64,000 nucleotides of DNA, taken from assembly GCA_947095585.1 (NCBI GenBank), contig OX352761.1:111277890-111341889 (forward strand), in the 5' to 3' direction. The position numbers and the translations under genes are program-made. The notes beneath the pieces are model-generated. The model was not told where the DNA came from and did no database searches. It saw only the letters and a program-made list of their open reading frames with translations. Positions 1 to 10,110 of the stretch are shown here, piece by piece; within the stretch, counting starts at the first letter, position 1; every line of letters begins with the position of its first letter. The stretch comes from Nephrocerus scutellatus (taxonomy: Eukaryota > Arthropoda > Insecta > Diptera > Pipunculidae).

Positions 1-1010
1 CTGCGTTGGATCAGATCCAACTTGGCTTGGTGTGCCGACGACAGCGACAAAGATGCTTTTGTGTATCAATTTATGGCTGGACTCTTAAATGGTTAGAAAG
101 ATTCCAAGTGATGTTACCGCGTGATGCACACTACTAAGTCCTACAATTGAACGAAATCGTAAAACTTCATGAATGTTGGTCGACCATCAACTCAAATCTG
201 CAGCAGAGCATCACAAAGTGATAGTCTTGCAACATGAATCTTGTTTTTTATATTTTAGAGATGGGTTTTGCCAGAATTTCTGCGATCGTTAAATTACAAC
301 GACGCCATTGGGTCTTAGTTGCAAAGTTCATTGGCAGCACTTGCCAACAGCCAAAATGTCTGCTGCTTCAATTACCGAACAGAACGCAGCGATAACCACC
401 TTTCAGGTAACAAAACGGTGGGCGAAGTCTATGCCAATGTTGTGTGAATTGTTTTTAATCAATCGCGTATCGAGCTGTGTGCAACATTTTAGAATAATTT
501 CGATGCCCAATGTGATAAATATTCACACAAATGGCTTTAATATCTAGATAGTGGGTACGACAGCGGGGAGAGGGTTAAGACGGATTTTAAGAAAGACGAC
601 TGTTGTATGGGCAGATATAGTTACATTCAGATTTGAAGGGTTGTCACATTTCTTATACAGCACAAGTCGTCAGCACACTCTCTGCCATTCGAGGTGTCCA
701 TTCTGGAGTGGAATAAGGACATCAGCTAGCGAGTGAATGAAATCCATACGTAAACGAGTGATCGAGTATTTACATTGTGATGATCACAACTCGTCATTCG
801 TTCATGTAAGCCATCATGCCAAATCAACATTATTCAGTTACCTGTTATTAAGTCACGTATGTGGTAATTCGACTCCTGTTCTCTAGCAACTTATTCTCGT
901 AAAGTTATTGGAACATTGGTAATGATTCGCTCAACGTTTCCTCAACGGTTCTATGGGAGCGTTGAGAGTAAACATTCAAAGCCATGTTGAAATGTAGCGC
1001 AGTATTGAGT
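1..1010. other. Unassigned AT-rich DNA
   Basis: Only short ORFs of 60-80 codons without recognisable domains are present, for example 308-547 and 551-736 on the plus strand. I see no transposon motif, no tRNA-like box pair and no long repeat. It may be intron, intergenic DNA or very old repeat. Confidence 0.5.
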
Positions 1011-2605
1011 ATTCATTATCATATTTGGTCTACCACCCTCGCCCGGTCCTGGCCTCTCCCTCGTTCCAATTTTGAAAGGATGTCATCTAGTTTGGCATCC
1101 CTAAGCTCTGGGAGTCCTGGTCATCTTCCAGCATTGGTTTTGCCTGCCGTGCTGTCATGTGCCATAGATCCTACCGCTAGGGACTTTTCAAGCTATCGAG
1201 CTTTCTTCGCTCATGCGAGCTAGCCCACTGGAACCTACCGACCTTATTTCAATTCTAATTTTAACTTTTCTATCGAACGCGGCTAAGAGGACAGAATGCT
1301 CATCAGCAGCCAAGTGGAAAACTTTAAGTTCGCACTCTACTATATCTTACATGAGAGACCATTGTTGCATTTTCCACTGGTAGACCTGGCCACCATGGAC
1401 TTGGTTTTGCTCTCATTTATGTCTAGCTCCAGATTTCGTACAGCACTCTGGAGTTTCTACCACCAATTTGCATAAAAGAGTATCTGGATAATCTTAGAGA
1501 GATTGTTCATCTCGCCGTTATATCAATGTTTCGAACCACTTTCTCGAATGCCAATTTGAATGGGATGCAGGCAAGTTAATTTTGTTGAAGCCTTTGAATA
1601 GGTTGGATAGAGTGATCCGCATATTTTCACTGGCTTATACCATTTGTCAGAGTCAACCTACACAGTCGTGTCAGTTTATTTGGGATTCCGAACCCTCTCG
1701 TGGTTTTATAAAGTTCTACTCTATGTTATAGGCGGCATTAAAGTCTGTAAAAAGATGGTGTAGTGAGTTCTGAAACCCTATGCATTTTTCCATCGCCTAC
1801 ATATTTATTGATTTTATTGAATGATATGCTTCAATTATGAGTTTAGCACATGGAACTATCCTTTATTTAAGGATAGAGGAGAAAATCTTATACGACGTCA
1901 ACAAGGTACAACGATAATTGTTGGAACACAGGATGCCTCATCTCCATATGACTCCCATAGTAGCACTGTTAATAATAACAATAGTATTCGGCGCAACAGA
2001 CCATTGCAGTCCAAGGTCTAGCTTCTCGCAACCATTTGTGTTGGGCAGGTATATTTTTGCACACAAAATGGAGGGGGCCTACAATTTAATGCCGGATCCA
2101 AACGGCGAATTGAGAAGCTTTCCGTGACAAGTTATTTCTCTAGGACGTTTGTCAGACTTACGCGTGAGGTAAAACACAGTGAAAAATATTTTTTGGTGTT
2201 ACTGGGATTCGAATCACGAACCAAGCTCTTATCCACTGAGCCACGACGCACACAGTTGCACTATTAGTTTATGAATTTCTTGGCGTGGTGAGTGCACTCC
2301 CCTTTATATCAATACCGCTGGGATGACTCTCATCCAGAAGTTTTATAATTTTGTAGGCGATTTATCGCTCGCTAACCTTGTCTATTCTTTGTCGTCGCTT
2401 GTTGCTAGAACCTTTAATTTCTCAGTTAGTTGGCCTTTTATCAACTCATTAAAGTGATCTTCCCATCGCTCCAAGATGCCTTTGAGATCGGCGAAAAGAT
2501 AACCTTATTTGCCTCTGCAGTATTTGCAACACGGTGTGCATTGCGTATTGATAGAATTCCCTCCTTCTCTGTACGGTTCTAGTTCATGGATGTTGTATGT
2601 AAGAT
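1011..2605 (-). mobile_element. LINE-A copy 1, degenerate, interrupted by a SINE
   Basis: Read on the minus strand this is a decayed non-LTR retrotransposon. The 3' end (about 1011-1230) matches the C-terminal region and the ATGATG-like tail of the better copies at 19585 and 25728. The stretch 1590-1770 matches the RT core, including the region that reads FIDFKAAYDS in other copies, here broken by frameshifts. The RT N-terminal linker ('ERWEEHF', 'NNKAPG' region) appears at about 2300-2560. LINE-A sequence stops near 1941 and resumes near 2257 at the position expected from the uninterrupted copy at 27000-27070, so 1942-2256 is a later insertion. No frame is open over a useful length; it is a dead copy. 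Confidence 0.85.
1942..2256 (-). mobile_element. tRNA-derived SINE, copy 1, inside LINE-A
   Basis: On the minus strand the head (about 2256-2195) contains an A-box-like TGGCTCAGTGGATAAGAG and a B-box-like GGTTCGTGATTCGAATCCC, the internal RNA polymerase III promoter of tRNA-derived SINEs. The body carries a block (GCGAGAAGCTAGACCTTGG followed by GGTCTGTT) that recurs in the copies at 15411-15575 and 57650-57890. The tail is an AT-rich run of TTATTA-type units. It interrupts LINE-A precisely, so it is younger than that copy. The family name is unknown to me. Confidence 0.75.
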
Positions 2606-4139
2606 TTTTAAAACTGAAACTAATGAACTAATCCCATAATTTGTTTCTGTTTTGGGCGAAGATATCTTAAAAATTAAAAATTTTCAAGTAGAAGTGAAAA
2701 TCGAAATCTTTCATTCCCTACCAAATTTAGTTCTTAGCTTATTCGCAACGATTGCACTAAAATAACTCTTACTTCCTGTTGCCAGACGAGTAAAACTGCT
2801 TAAAATGTTTGGGTAATATGTCTTTCGAGTCATTAAATTGTCATTTGGTACAGCGTTTGAGTGGAAAATTCACATAAAACAGAATAAAATTGCTTGAGAC
2901 GATTGACTTACGAAGAGTTAAGTCATATTAAGATAAGATTTGTTTCCACAGTCGCGCCCAGATGAACAACAATTTAATGCACTTCTTGTTTGCCAAAAAG
3001 TATTTACTCTACGTACATCGAATGCGAATAAATCAAAATAATTGCAAAACTTATTCATGATTGTTGAAGAGACAAGAAAATTGTGAGAAGGTGAATCCCC
3101 CAAGTCAAGAAGTAAATGACGTTCTCAATGGAAATTAGCGGTAAAGTAGTTTTCAGATAAATTATGCATTCGCTGATGCTGTTTGACAGAAAGTGACATT
3201 TAGATGCAGTAATGAAAGTACATTCGTCATTTGCCTGTTCACCCTTCTGACTGTGTAATTCGTCAATTATTAAGAACAGTAAAAGCTGTCCTGCTCCCGG
3301 TAATCATATAAAATCAATTAGTTCATCCAAAGATTTAATTTGAAATTTGTTTTTCCAAGAGAAGAAGAAGAATCTTATTGCACAAAAAAACAGACAACAC
3401 CATCCCATCCAATCCTCTTGTGATGGCCAATCCTTTCAGTCTTTGATTTTATAGTCGCGTTTCTCAAAAGATGAAATCACTTTAAAAAGGATGCAATAAT
3501 AATGTTACTCGGCTGAGTGAAGATGTAAAGGATAATAGGGGGATGGTAAAACGGATGGACAAACGGCAGCCAGATAATAAAATGAAAATAATTTCTCAAA
3601 TTAAAGAATAATAGTAGGTATATGGTGGGAGCTTGTCTGGCGGATTCGAATAGCTTTCTAGCTATAGATATACAATGCAACGTATACAGATGGCGATGGT
3701 TATAATCTAATTGTTTTGTCCTATCATTTTCTTTTAAAATATCAGAGGAATATATTTAATATTTCAGTTGGGAAAAGCAAATTATTATGATTGAGAAATC
3801 TTTTACAGTTTGAATGAAATAGACGAAATGCTGCTCAGGGCTGTATTGAGCGTTTAGGAATAAGTTATAACTTATAAGTAATCTAAGAAGAAATGGTAAT
3901 TTACTTTGCAATGCAGCGCAAGATGTACAGAGTTTCTGATCCAAAAATAATAAAAAAAGCAAATTAAAGAATCCACCTAAAAAGTAACAAACTCGAAACA
4001 ATGTTACGATACAATTTTTTTGATTTGTTATCAGTAAATTTATTGAGAAAGGAAAAATTATAGAGAACTATAGACATACAATAGCAGAGCCATGGTACTT
4101 CAAAGAAATTAAATATATGCCATCGAGATCTGCACTAGA
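2606..4139. other. Unassigned AT-rich DNA
   Basis: About 1.5 kb with only short ORFs, such as 3477-3680 and 3756-4001 on the minus strand, which look like chance frames in AT-rich sequence. No domain, tRNA or repeat seen elsewhere in the window was recognised. Confidence 0.45.
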
Positions 4140-5130
4140 ATTTTTCTAGAAAAAGTATCACATGCGCCAGGACCCGATAGTTTAGCGATAGTAAGTACGT
4201 TTAGTATAGTCAGTATTTATACGTCATCACTTTCCTCCATCCATACTTTCAAAGGTCATGGAAACACTGATCAATTGCAAGTTTAAGCAATACCTTGATC
4301 ACGTGAAATCCTTAGCGACTAGCAGTACGGTTTTCTTAGGCTACGTTCTACAGGTGCCCTGATGGCTTATCTCACTGTAAAGTGGAACCAGTATATTAGC
4401 AAATTTGGTGAAAATAAAGTTGTTGGACTCGATATATCCAAGGAACTTGACATCAAGCTCTTTTGTCGAAAATAAATGCCTATGGAATTGGTAAGACCCT
4501 GCTTGATTGGACTAGTAAATATCTTTCTGGCCGTTAAATCTAGGTCGTATTGGATGGTTTCAAGTCCAATGTTCACCCAAAAATGCCGGTGTTCCCTAAT
4601 TTAATTTAGTTGAAACCCTCAACCTTTATCCATGGATCTTGCATCAAAGCAACATAACAAAGAAACAAACACCGCCAACAACATATTTGCCATCGCCAAG
4701 AATGCTACGAAATGTTTAGATTTCCTAAAACAGTGCAAGATGTACTTCACTTCTTCAGATCTGGCTACTCTTTTAAAGGCATAAATTCGCCCTAAGCTTG
4801 AATGCAACTGTATTGTGTGGCAGGTGCCCCCAAGACCTCATTGCATCTACTATACATAATTCAAAACATGGCGATCAAAATTATTAGTGAGGTAAATATC
4901 ACGAAAACAATCGAATTGCTTGAACATAGTAGGAAGGTTTCCTGTTTGTCACTGTTTTATCGCTTTTTCCACAAGCGTTGTTCAAAGGAAATATTCAGAT
5001 ACATCCCGCCCATTCTCGAAACCATCCGTAATACCCGTGCCTCAACTCGAGCCCACGGGTCCACCATTAAGCATTACTTCGGACGTACTAACCAATTCAG
5101 AGATTCCTTCTTTAGCCGCACAATAGTTCT
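4140..5130 (+). mobile_element. LINE-B copy 1, RT and C-terminal part, broken
   Basis: Plus-strand reading shows, in pieces, an RT block (PGPDS near 4165; SKVMETLIN near 4250-4280) and the post-catalytic C-terminal domain ('CKMYFTSSDLATLLKA', 'NITKTIELLEHSRKVSCLSL', 'YRFFHKRCSKE', 'NQFRDSFFSRTIV') between about 4680 and 5130. The same order of blocks is found on the minus strand in the copies at 15576-16735 and 55251-56383. Several stops and frameshifts interrupt it; the catalytic RT centre is largely missing. The encoded protein would copy its own RNA into DNA at a nicked target, but this copy cannot make it. Confidence 0.85.
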
Positions 5131-5439
5131 GTGTTTCCGCATTTGTATGATCTGCAGTCATTTTCATTTTTTATATACATCCGATAGACCACGATGATCG
5201 TCGTATCTACCCCAATGGAAATTTTTTATGGGGGCCTTCAAAATCCTTCAAAGCCTTCAAAAATTAATCCGGCCTAATAAATTAGAATATCCGTCGAGAA
5301 GTAAACGATGTTCAGCAACCAAGCCTCCACTGCGTTGCACTGTGTACCTATGATTGAAACCAAGAAAGTTTCCGACGTAATGGACAACAATAAGTAAAAT
5401 CATTGAAACATAAAATCCATATTTTACTTCAGTTTAAAA
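5131..5439. other. Spacer with short CCTTCAAA-type repeats
   Basis: The short segment after LINE-B has a few iterations of 'ccttcaaa' around 5240-5265. Otherwise nothing recognisable. Confidence 0.4.
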
Positions 5440-5875
5440 AAGTAGTTGTAAAAAATACCTCGTTTTTCGGGTACAAACTTTTATGTATACATCGACACAC
5501 GTCATTTAGTTATTTGGTAATAATCGCTTAAATATATGTGTTTGAGATCGTGCCTATTTCAAAGTATTTTCTTTTTTCCACGCATCACACGCGACTCGCG
5601 GCACATTTCACACGCGGGATATCAAAATTGGCACATTGAGCTGCTCACAAAATTTCAGCCCTCTAGGTCATGCATATGGTGGTTAAAAAGGACCGCAAAA
5701 AACAAGAAACTGGCGGCACTTCCAACCATCACAAACGCCACACGAAAAACGCGACAATCCTCACGTGCAATTCTATTTGGGACTTAGATGCTTACAAAAT
5801 GTTCGCTCTCTAGGGCATGTGGAAGGTGATTAAAAAGGACCTCAAATTAGTCGAAAAAATTGGGTCAATTCAAGT
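5440..5875 (+). repeat. Rep-G copy 1: dispersed repeat with CACACGCG motifs
   Basis: This stretch aligns by eye with the reverse complement of 32050-32405. Shared blocks include TTTCGGGTACAAACT/TTTTGGGTACAAACT, TATTTGGTAATAATCGC, TTTCTTTTTTCCACGC, and CTCTAGGTC followed by a pyrimidine-poor AAAAAGGACC block. Within this copy a segment is partly iterated: 'acaaaatttcagccctctagg' near 5650 and 'acaaaatgttcgctctctagg' near 5797. It has no coding potential that I recognise. Mobility is inferred from the two dispersed copies; the class is unknown. Confidence 0.65.
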
Positions 5876-5884
5876 TAAAAAAAA

Positions 5885-6150
5885 GTTTTACAAACAACCA
5901 TTGACGAAAGTGACTATTTTCTACGCTATGACCTACCCTCGAAAGTAGGCATTATCCACACTGGATAGTTTTATTATTTACTGCAGTCTCAGCGAACACA
6001 CATGTCCGCAGTAGTTTTGCATTGCGCATGAGCAGTTTAGCAGAGAAATTGTTTTGGTCGTGTGAAAAATAGCGTACATTGCTTGCTGAAAAATACTTAA
6101 CGTCCACTTTCCTCGCTCGTTATCTATACTTATATACTAATTAATAAAGA
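5885..6150 (+). repeat. Rep-P copy 1: dispersed repeat
   Basis: It aligns with the reverse complement of 50805-51060 through blocks such as GACGAAAGTGACT, TTATTTACTGCAGTC, TTTTGCATTGCGCAT, TTTGGTCGTGTGAAAAATAG and CGTACATT. Near its right end (6120-6150) is a TCTATACTTATATA start of the type seen at 5' ends of Helitron-like elements. It lies directly after Rep-G, so the two may be parts of one element. No ORF is evident. Confidence 0.6.
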
Positions 6151-6224
6151 GGAATTGTAAGTTTGTGTGTAGGAGGTAATCCTTACCCATTATTTAGAAT
6201 GAAATTTGTGAACATAGATGTTTA

Positions 6225-6615
6225 TTGATCGATCTTCAACCACTTTCAGCTAGAAGAGAGATTTGCTTGTTAATTGTTGTTAGGGACGTATTTACAGACT
6301 CCATTGATTGCCCGGTTATCTTATCCTTGTTTTATTTGTTTTCTCCTGAAATGCCTCTGGGCTCTAGGGATCTTTTTTACATTACCTATTGTAATAGGAA
6401 CTTTTTGTTGAATGATCCGATTGTTAAATTTTCTGTTGCTTTCAACTCCAATTGCAATCTAATTGATTTTTCCATGTTAATGTTGCGTTTAAGAAACTGA
6501 TTAACGATTTATTTAGATAATCAATTTCGCATAAAATTTCTTGTAAATATTAGTTTTTAATTTTTTTTTAAGTCTGTTCATATCTTAGACTTAATAAATA
6601 AATAATAAATAAAAA
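6225..6615 (+). mobile_element. Jockey/CR1-like LINE 3' end (LINE-G)
   Basis: The frame 6225-6500 reads LSARREICLLIVVRDVF, SIDCPVILSLF, then SRDLFYITYCNRN and a short C-terminus, which follows the usual pattern of the C-terminal domain of jockey/CR1-type ORF2 proteins (L.RRRD...L..LYK...G.IDCP.LL). It is followed by an AT-rich 3' region ending in AATA-type repeats at about 6588-6615, like a LINE tail. Only the last 90 codons remain, so it is a strongly 5'-truncated copy. The family assignment rests on pattern recognition, without alignment. Confidence 0.6.
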
Positions 6616-8245
6616 AATTTAATTTGATCATTTTTCTTTGGATATTGAACCGAAGTTCTTGAATTGTTAAATTCCCAGCGTACGGTTTTTTTGATCTTTG
6701 ATTTGATTAAAAATAATAAGTACACATCAGCCGATAATCTTTAGGAAGGCATATGCACCTGCTCACCTTATTGGATTCGCTACTCAGCAAGGCACATTCG
6801 TAAGACCTGCATATTTTTGTAATCGCAGTATGGGATAACTTTCTGACTTTCAAATTTTTGGAAATTTTCTACCTCTAATTAGAAACGATTAGCTTTTTCA
6901 TCAATATAATGTCACTAGAATGTGTGTCACACTATGCGTAATTTTGGTTTTTTGTTTATCACCCAGCATCTGCATCGTCCTAGTCCCTAGTGAAATAGAA
7001 ATGTTCCCACAATCGATTGGATATTTTTATATCCCTCATTGTCATGGTAACAATTTCATACAATATCTCCGTACGAATACTTTCAATAATCGCATTGATC
7101 TCGTTGCATCAACAGCATCCTTACGTCTTGTTGTTCGGCAATAAATCCATTAACAATAAATTGCAATAAAACAAAATTCGCAATGAATGTCAGGCGAAAA
7201 GGTACAACAAACACTTCTAACAGGATAATGTTGCGACCGACGCACCACCAACATTACCACCACCCGATGCGACAATAATTCATCTGTAAATCATAACAAT
7301 CCCATCAGGCCGAATGATAAACGCGCTGTTGTTGCTCTTCAGAGTTGCACGTGGCAATAATTTCGTGCCGCACTGTGTTCTGCGCCATCGACGACGACGT
7401 CACACGCTGACAAACGATGACAAAATTTTCAATTCTCGCATCAATTGCTGATGACGATGATGGTGCAGAGCTTCCGATAATGCACATCAGCCTTGATGGA
7501 ATCAAGCGGAAATAACATGAAAATTTCCGTCCGATTACGGAGCGTGTATCGTGTGTGGATGGACTGTGGACACTAACAGGAAATGAAGAAGAGCATGCGA
7601 AATAGAAAGTTGATAGGGAGAGCTCACAATACACAGCGCGTACTGCAAGTTACTTGAACCGTCCACATTTCACAATGGAACAAATCAATGAATCCTTAAT
7701 AGCAATTACTTTGTAGTCCAGCTTATGATTTTATGCTGTGCCACGAAATGTAATGGCACGTGCGAATAAAACCCTGGAACAACATTTTTTGAAATATAAA
7801 TATTTATTTTTTTTTAAATATAGAGGTAAAATACATTGAATTGTTATGATTTACGACCGTCCAGGTTATGATACTTCTTAAACTCAAATATTATTCCGCT
7901 TAGGCCTTTCTGTGGAATTACTTTAATTACGAAATTTTTTTTGCTATCGCTCCTCTATAAAAATTGTAGACTGTAAATATTCTACGTTCTTCATACTCAA
8001 CTGAGTCATCTCTAATGCATCGCTTGTCTTATCGTTCTTTGTTCAACTGAGGAGTCATTTGTTTAAATAGAAAGAGTCCTTCCAAGTAGGATCTCAGCAT
8101 ATTCCATTCACATTCTGCAATTCAAATTAGAGTGGCATCTCTGTCAAGCGGTCGTATGCAAGAAGATGATTTTTAGCTGTTGACCGAGAAGATACATATA
8201 CGGGTGACGTTCGCCGGTCACCCACGGTTTGTTACGTCGATGTTG
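6616..8245. other. Unassigned DNA with a 109-codon minus-strand ORF
   Basis: About 1.6 kb without a recognised repeat. The segment 7200-7640 is less AT-rich than its surroundings and contains an open minus-strand frame (7634-7305, 109 codons, Ser-rich, no recognised domain). It could be a piece of a host exon or chance. I see no splice-site or codon-pattern support strong enough to call a gene. Confidence 0.35.
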
Positions 8246-9625
8246 TTAGGTTAGGTTAGGTTGGGGTGGCTGTCGTCAGGACACCGACCATCTTATACCC
8301 ATAGATGTGATGCCACATGGAGAGAATTTCTCGCATATTCATTGAACCAGTTGGAGCTTCGAATGAAGCGTAGATGACTTTTGAAGACAGTGCTTGACAA
8401 ATTGTTAAGGTAGTTGTAAAAGAAAGCTCCCAAATGGAGCTTAAACTTTAGAGAAAGAGCTGTGCATGTGCAGAAAAGGTGAACAATGGTCTCTTCCTTC
8501 TATTCGTCGAAACAGCTTCTGCAGAAGTCATTGGAAAATACACCAAGGGTTGCTGTATGCTTGCCTATAAGACATTTCCAGTAATGACACCTGTTTAGAG
8601 GGATCAAGCACTTGGAGCGTTTCGAAACCAACTTTGGCCCGATCTGTTTTGTCGCTACACAAGTTATACCATTTGACCATCTAAGGTTGGTTTTATTAGT
8701 AGCATCATGCTTTAAAATGAGTTTGCATGTAGCAATCGGTATGCCTAAAGAACCAGTTTCAGGGTAGCGTAGTACCATTTTTAACAAGTTTATCAGCCCT
8801 GAAGTCCCCAGAATGTCCCTATGCCCCGACCCACTACAGGTGAATGTTGAAGTGCTCCGTCATCTCCCTGAGAGATCATCGGCAGTATAGGGCTACAATA
8901 GAGTTCATAGAGACTGATTCTATGGATCTCAAAGCTGCTTTGCCATCCGAGAAGATGCGGATATACTTAGTGAATATGTCGTTTCTCTTTAGCCAAGCTA
9001 GGAATTCTTTAATCTCCATTTCTGCTTGAAAAACACTGCACTGATTATGAAGAGGGAAAGAGGGACTCATATTTAACGTTTTTGAGAAAACACTTCCGCC
9101 TACCCCAGCATCAGTTTTTGATCCGTCAGTACAAAAACTGATTGATTCATCTTCTGAGATAGCCAGGGTGATCTGTAGGGGATGGTGACCAGGAAGTTTT
9201 TGTTGAAATCTAGTTGCGGAATGGTGTAGTCTATACCAGCTGGTGAAAGCCTGAATAAAATCTGAACAAAGGAGAGTCCGAGTTCAATTCTTGTCCACTT
9301 TGTCCCTTTTCAGTTATATCAGTAGCTCGTTCACTACTAAATTCCATACGGCCGACAGTGCACCTGCGATCGTCGTTGTGTTGACGTTGCTTAAAGCTCC
9401 CCCAATGTCCAGGAATTCCACCGTTGTATACTTCTTATGGTGAAGTGAATATTCAACTGAACTCACTAACTTATGTAGAGCTGTTTCAACAGACTTTCTA
9501 AGGTTTTGAAAAGGAATAATAACTGATAACTGATAGGTCTGAGACCTTTTAGATTGACGTGGGAGCATATGCCCGCTTTTGGTATGAAAAGCGCTTTCAC
9601 TTCTCTCGTTAAATACGGTGTTGTT
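8246..9625 (-). mobile_element. LINE-D copy 1: RT fragment, RNase H, TTAGG-like tail
   Basis: Minus-strand reading gives, in order: an RT N-terminal block (about 9625-9350; 'VETALHKLVSSVEYSLHHKKYTT', then 'FLDIGGALSNVNTT', the motif-A region); a deletion of the RT centre; an RNase H start (near 9130-9100, 'FCTDGSKTDAGVGG'); 'CSVFQAEMEIKEFLAWLK' (about 9040); 'FSDGKAALRSI'; and a Cys/His-containing tail ending 'EETIVHLFCTCTALS' (8500-8440). Its 3' end is three TTAGG units on the plus strand (8246-8260), that is AACCTAACCTAACC as element tail. The RNase H Asp/Glu/Asp triad can be followed but the frame is broken. Same family as 37191-38153. Confidence 0.85.
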
Positions 9626-9683
9626 ACAATTTAAAGATTTCGTTTTTTTTTTTTTGTTTTCTACACTTAAGTTTGATTCTTTA

Positions 9684-10110
9684 TTAGATTCTTGTGGTCA
9701 ATTTTTAACCCACTTCATCTTGTGGTCAATTTTTAACCCACTTCATAAAGTCCGATTTTATTCAAATTTTGGACTCTGAAAAAGGAATAATCACACATTG
9801 AATTAACTACAAATATATTTACAGCCAGTTGATTCCGCAGACTGTCTAGTTGTCTACATGAAAACGTGATGGGGAAAATTCTAATGCATTTATGTGGTGC
9901 AAAAAATATTACATGAAATATGCAAATTAATTAAAATCCATCCTAGGGCGGAAGGGCTCCCATATTTCGTATACATGATATATAACACTTTCTGTAAAAA
10001 TTTGGAAATTATCGGGCCAATGGGCCGAAGAACTCTCATATAATTTTTTTTTTAATTAACACGATTTTATTTAAACTTTGTACACATGTGCATCGCCTAT
10101 TAAAAATTTA
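9684..10110 (-). repeat. Rep-T copy 1, diverged
   Basis: Minus-strand blocks match the other Rep-T copies: 'gtgggttaaaaattga' (here duplicated), 'aaaatcggac' and 'cacatgtgtacaaagttt', 'cgggcc' separators. The middle is diverged. A perfect 28-bp tandem duplication lies at 9691-9718 and 9719-9746. The iterated-unit structure of the family is described at 43326-43805. Confidence 0.6.

Noticed and set aside
8238..9626. Possible target duplication CGATGTTGTTA / CGGTGTTGTTA around LINE-D copy 1
   Set aside because: The right-hand copy still reads as LINE RT sequence, so the 10-of-11 match may be chance.
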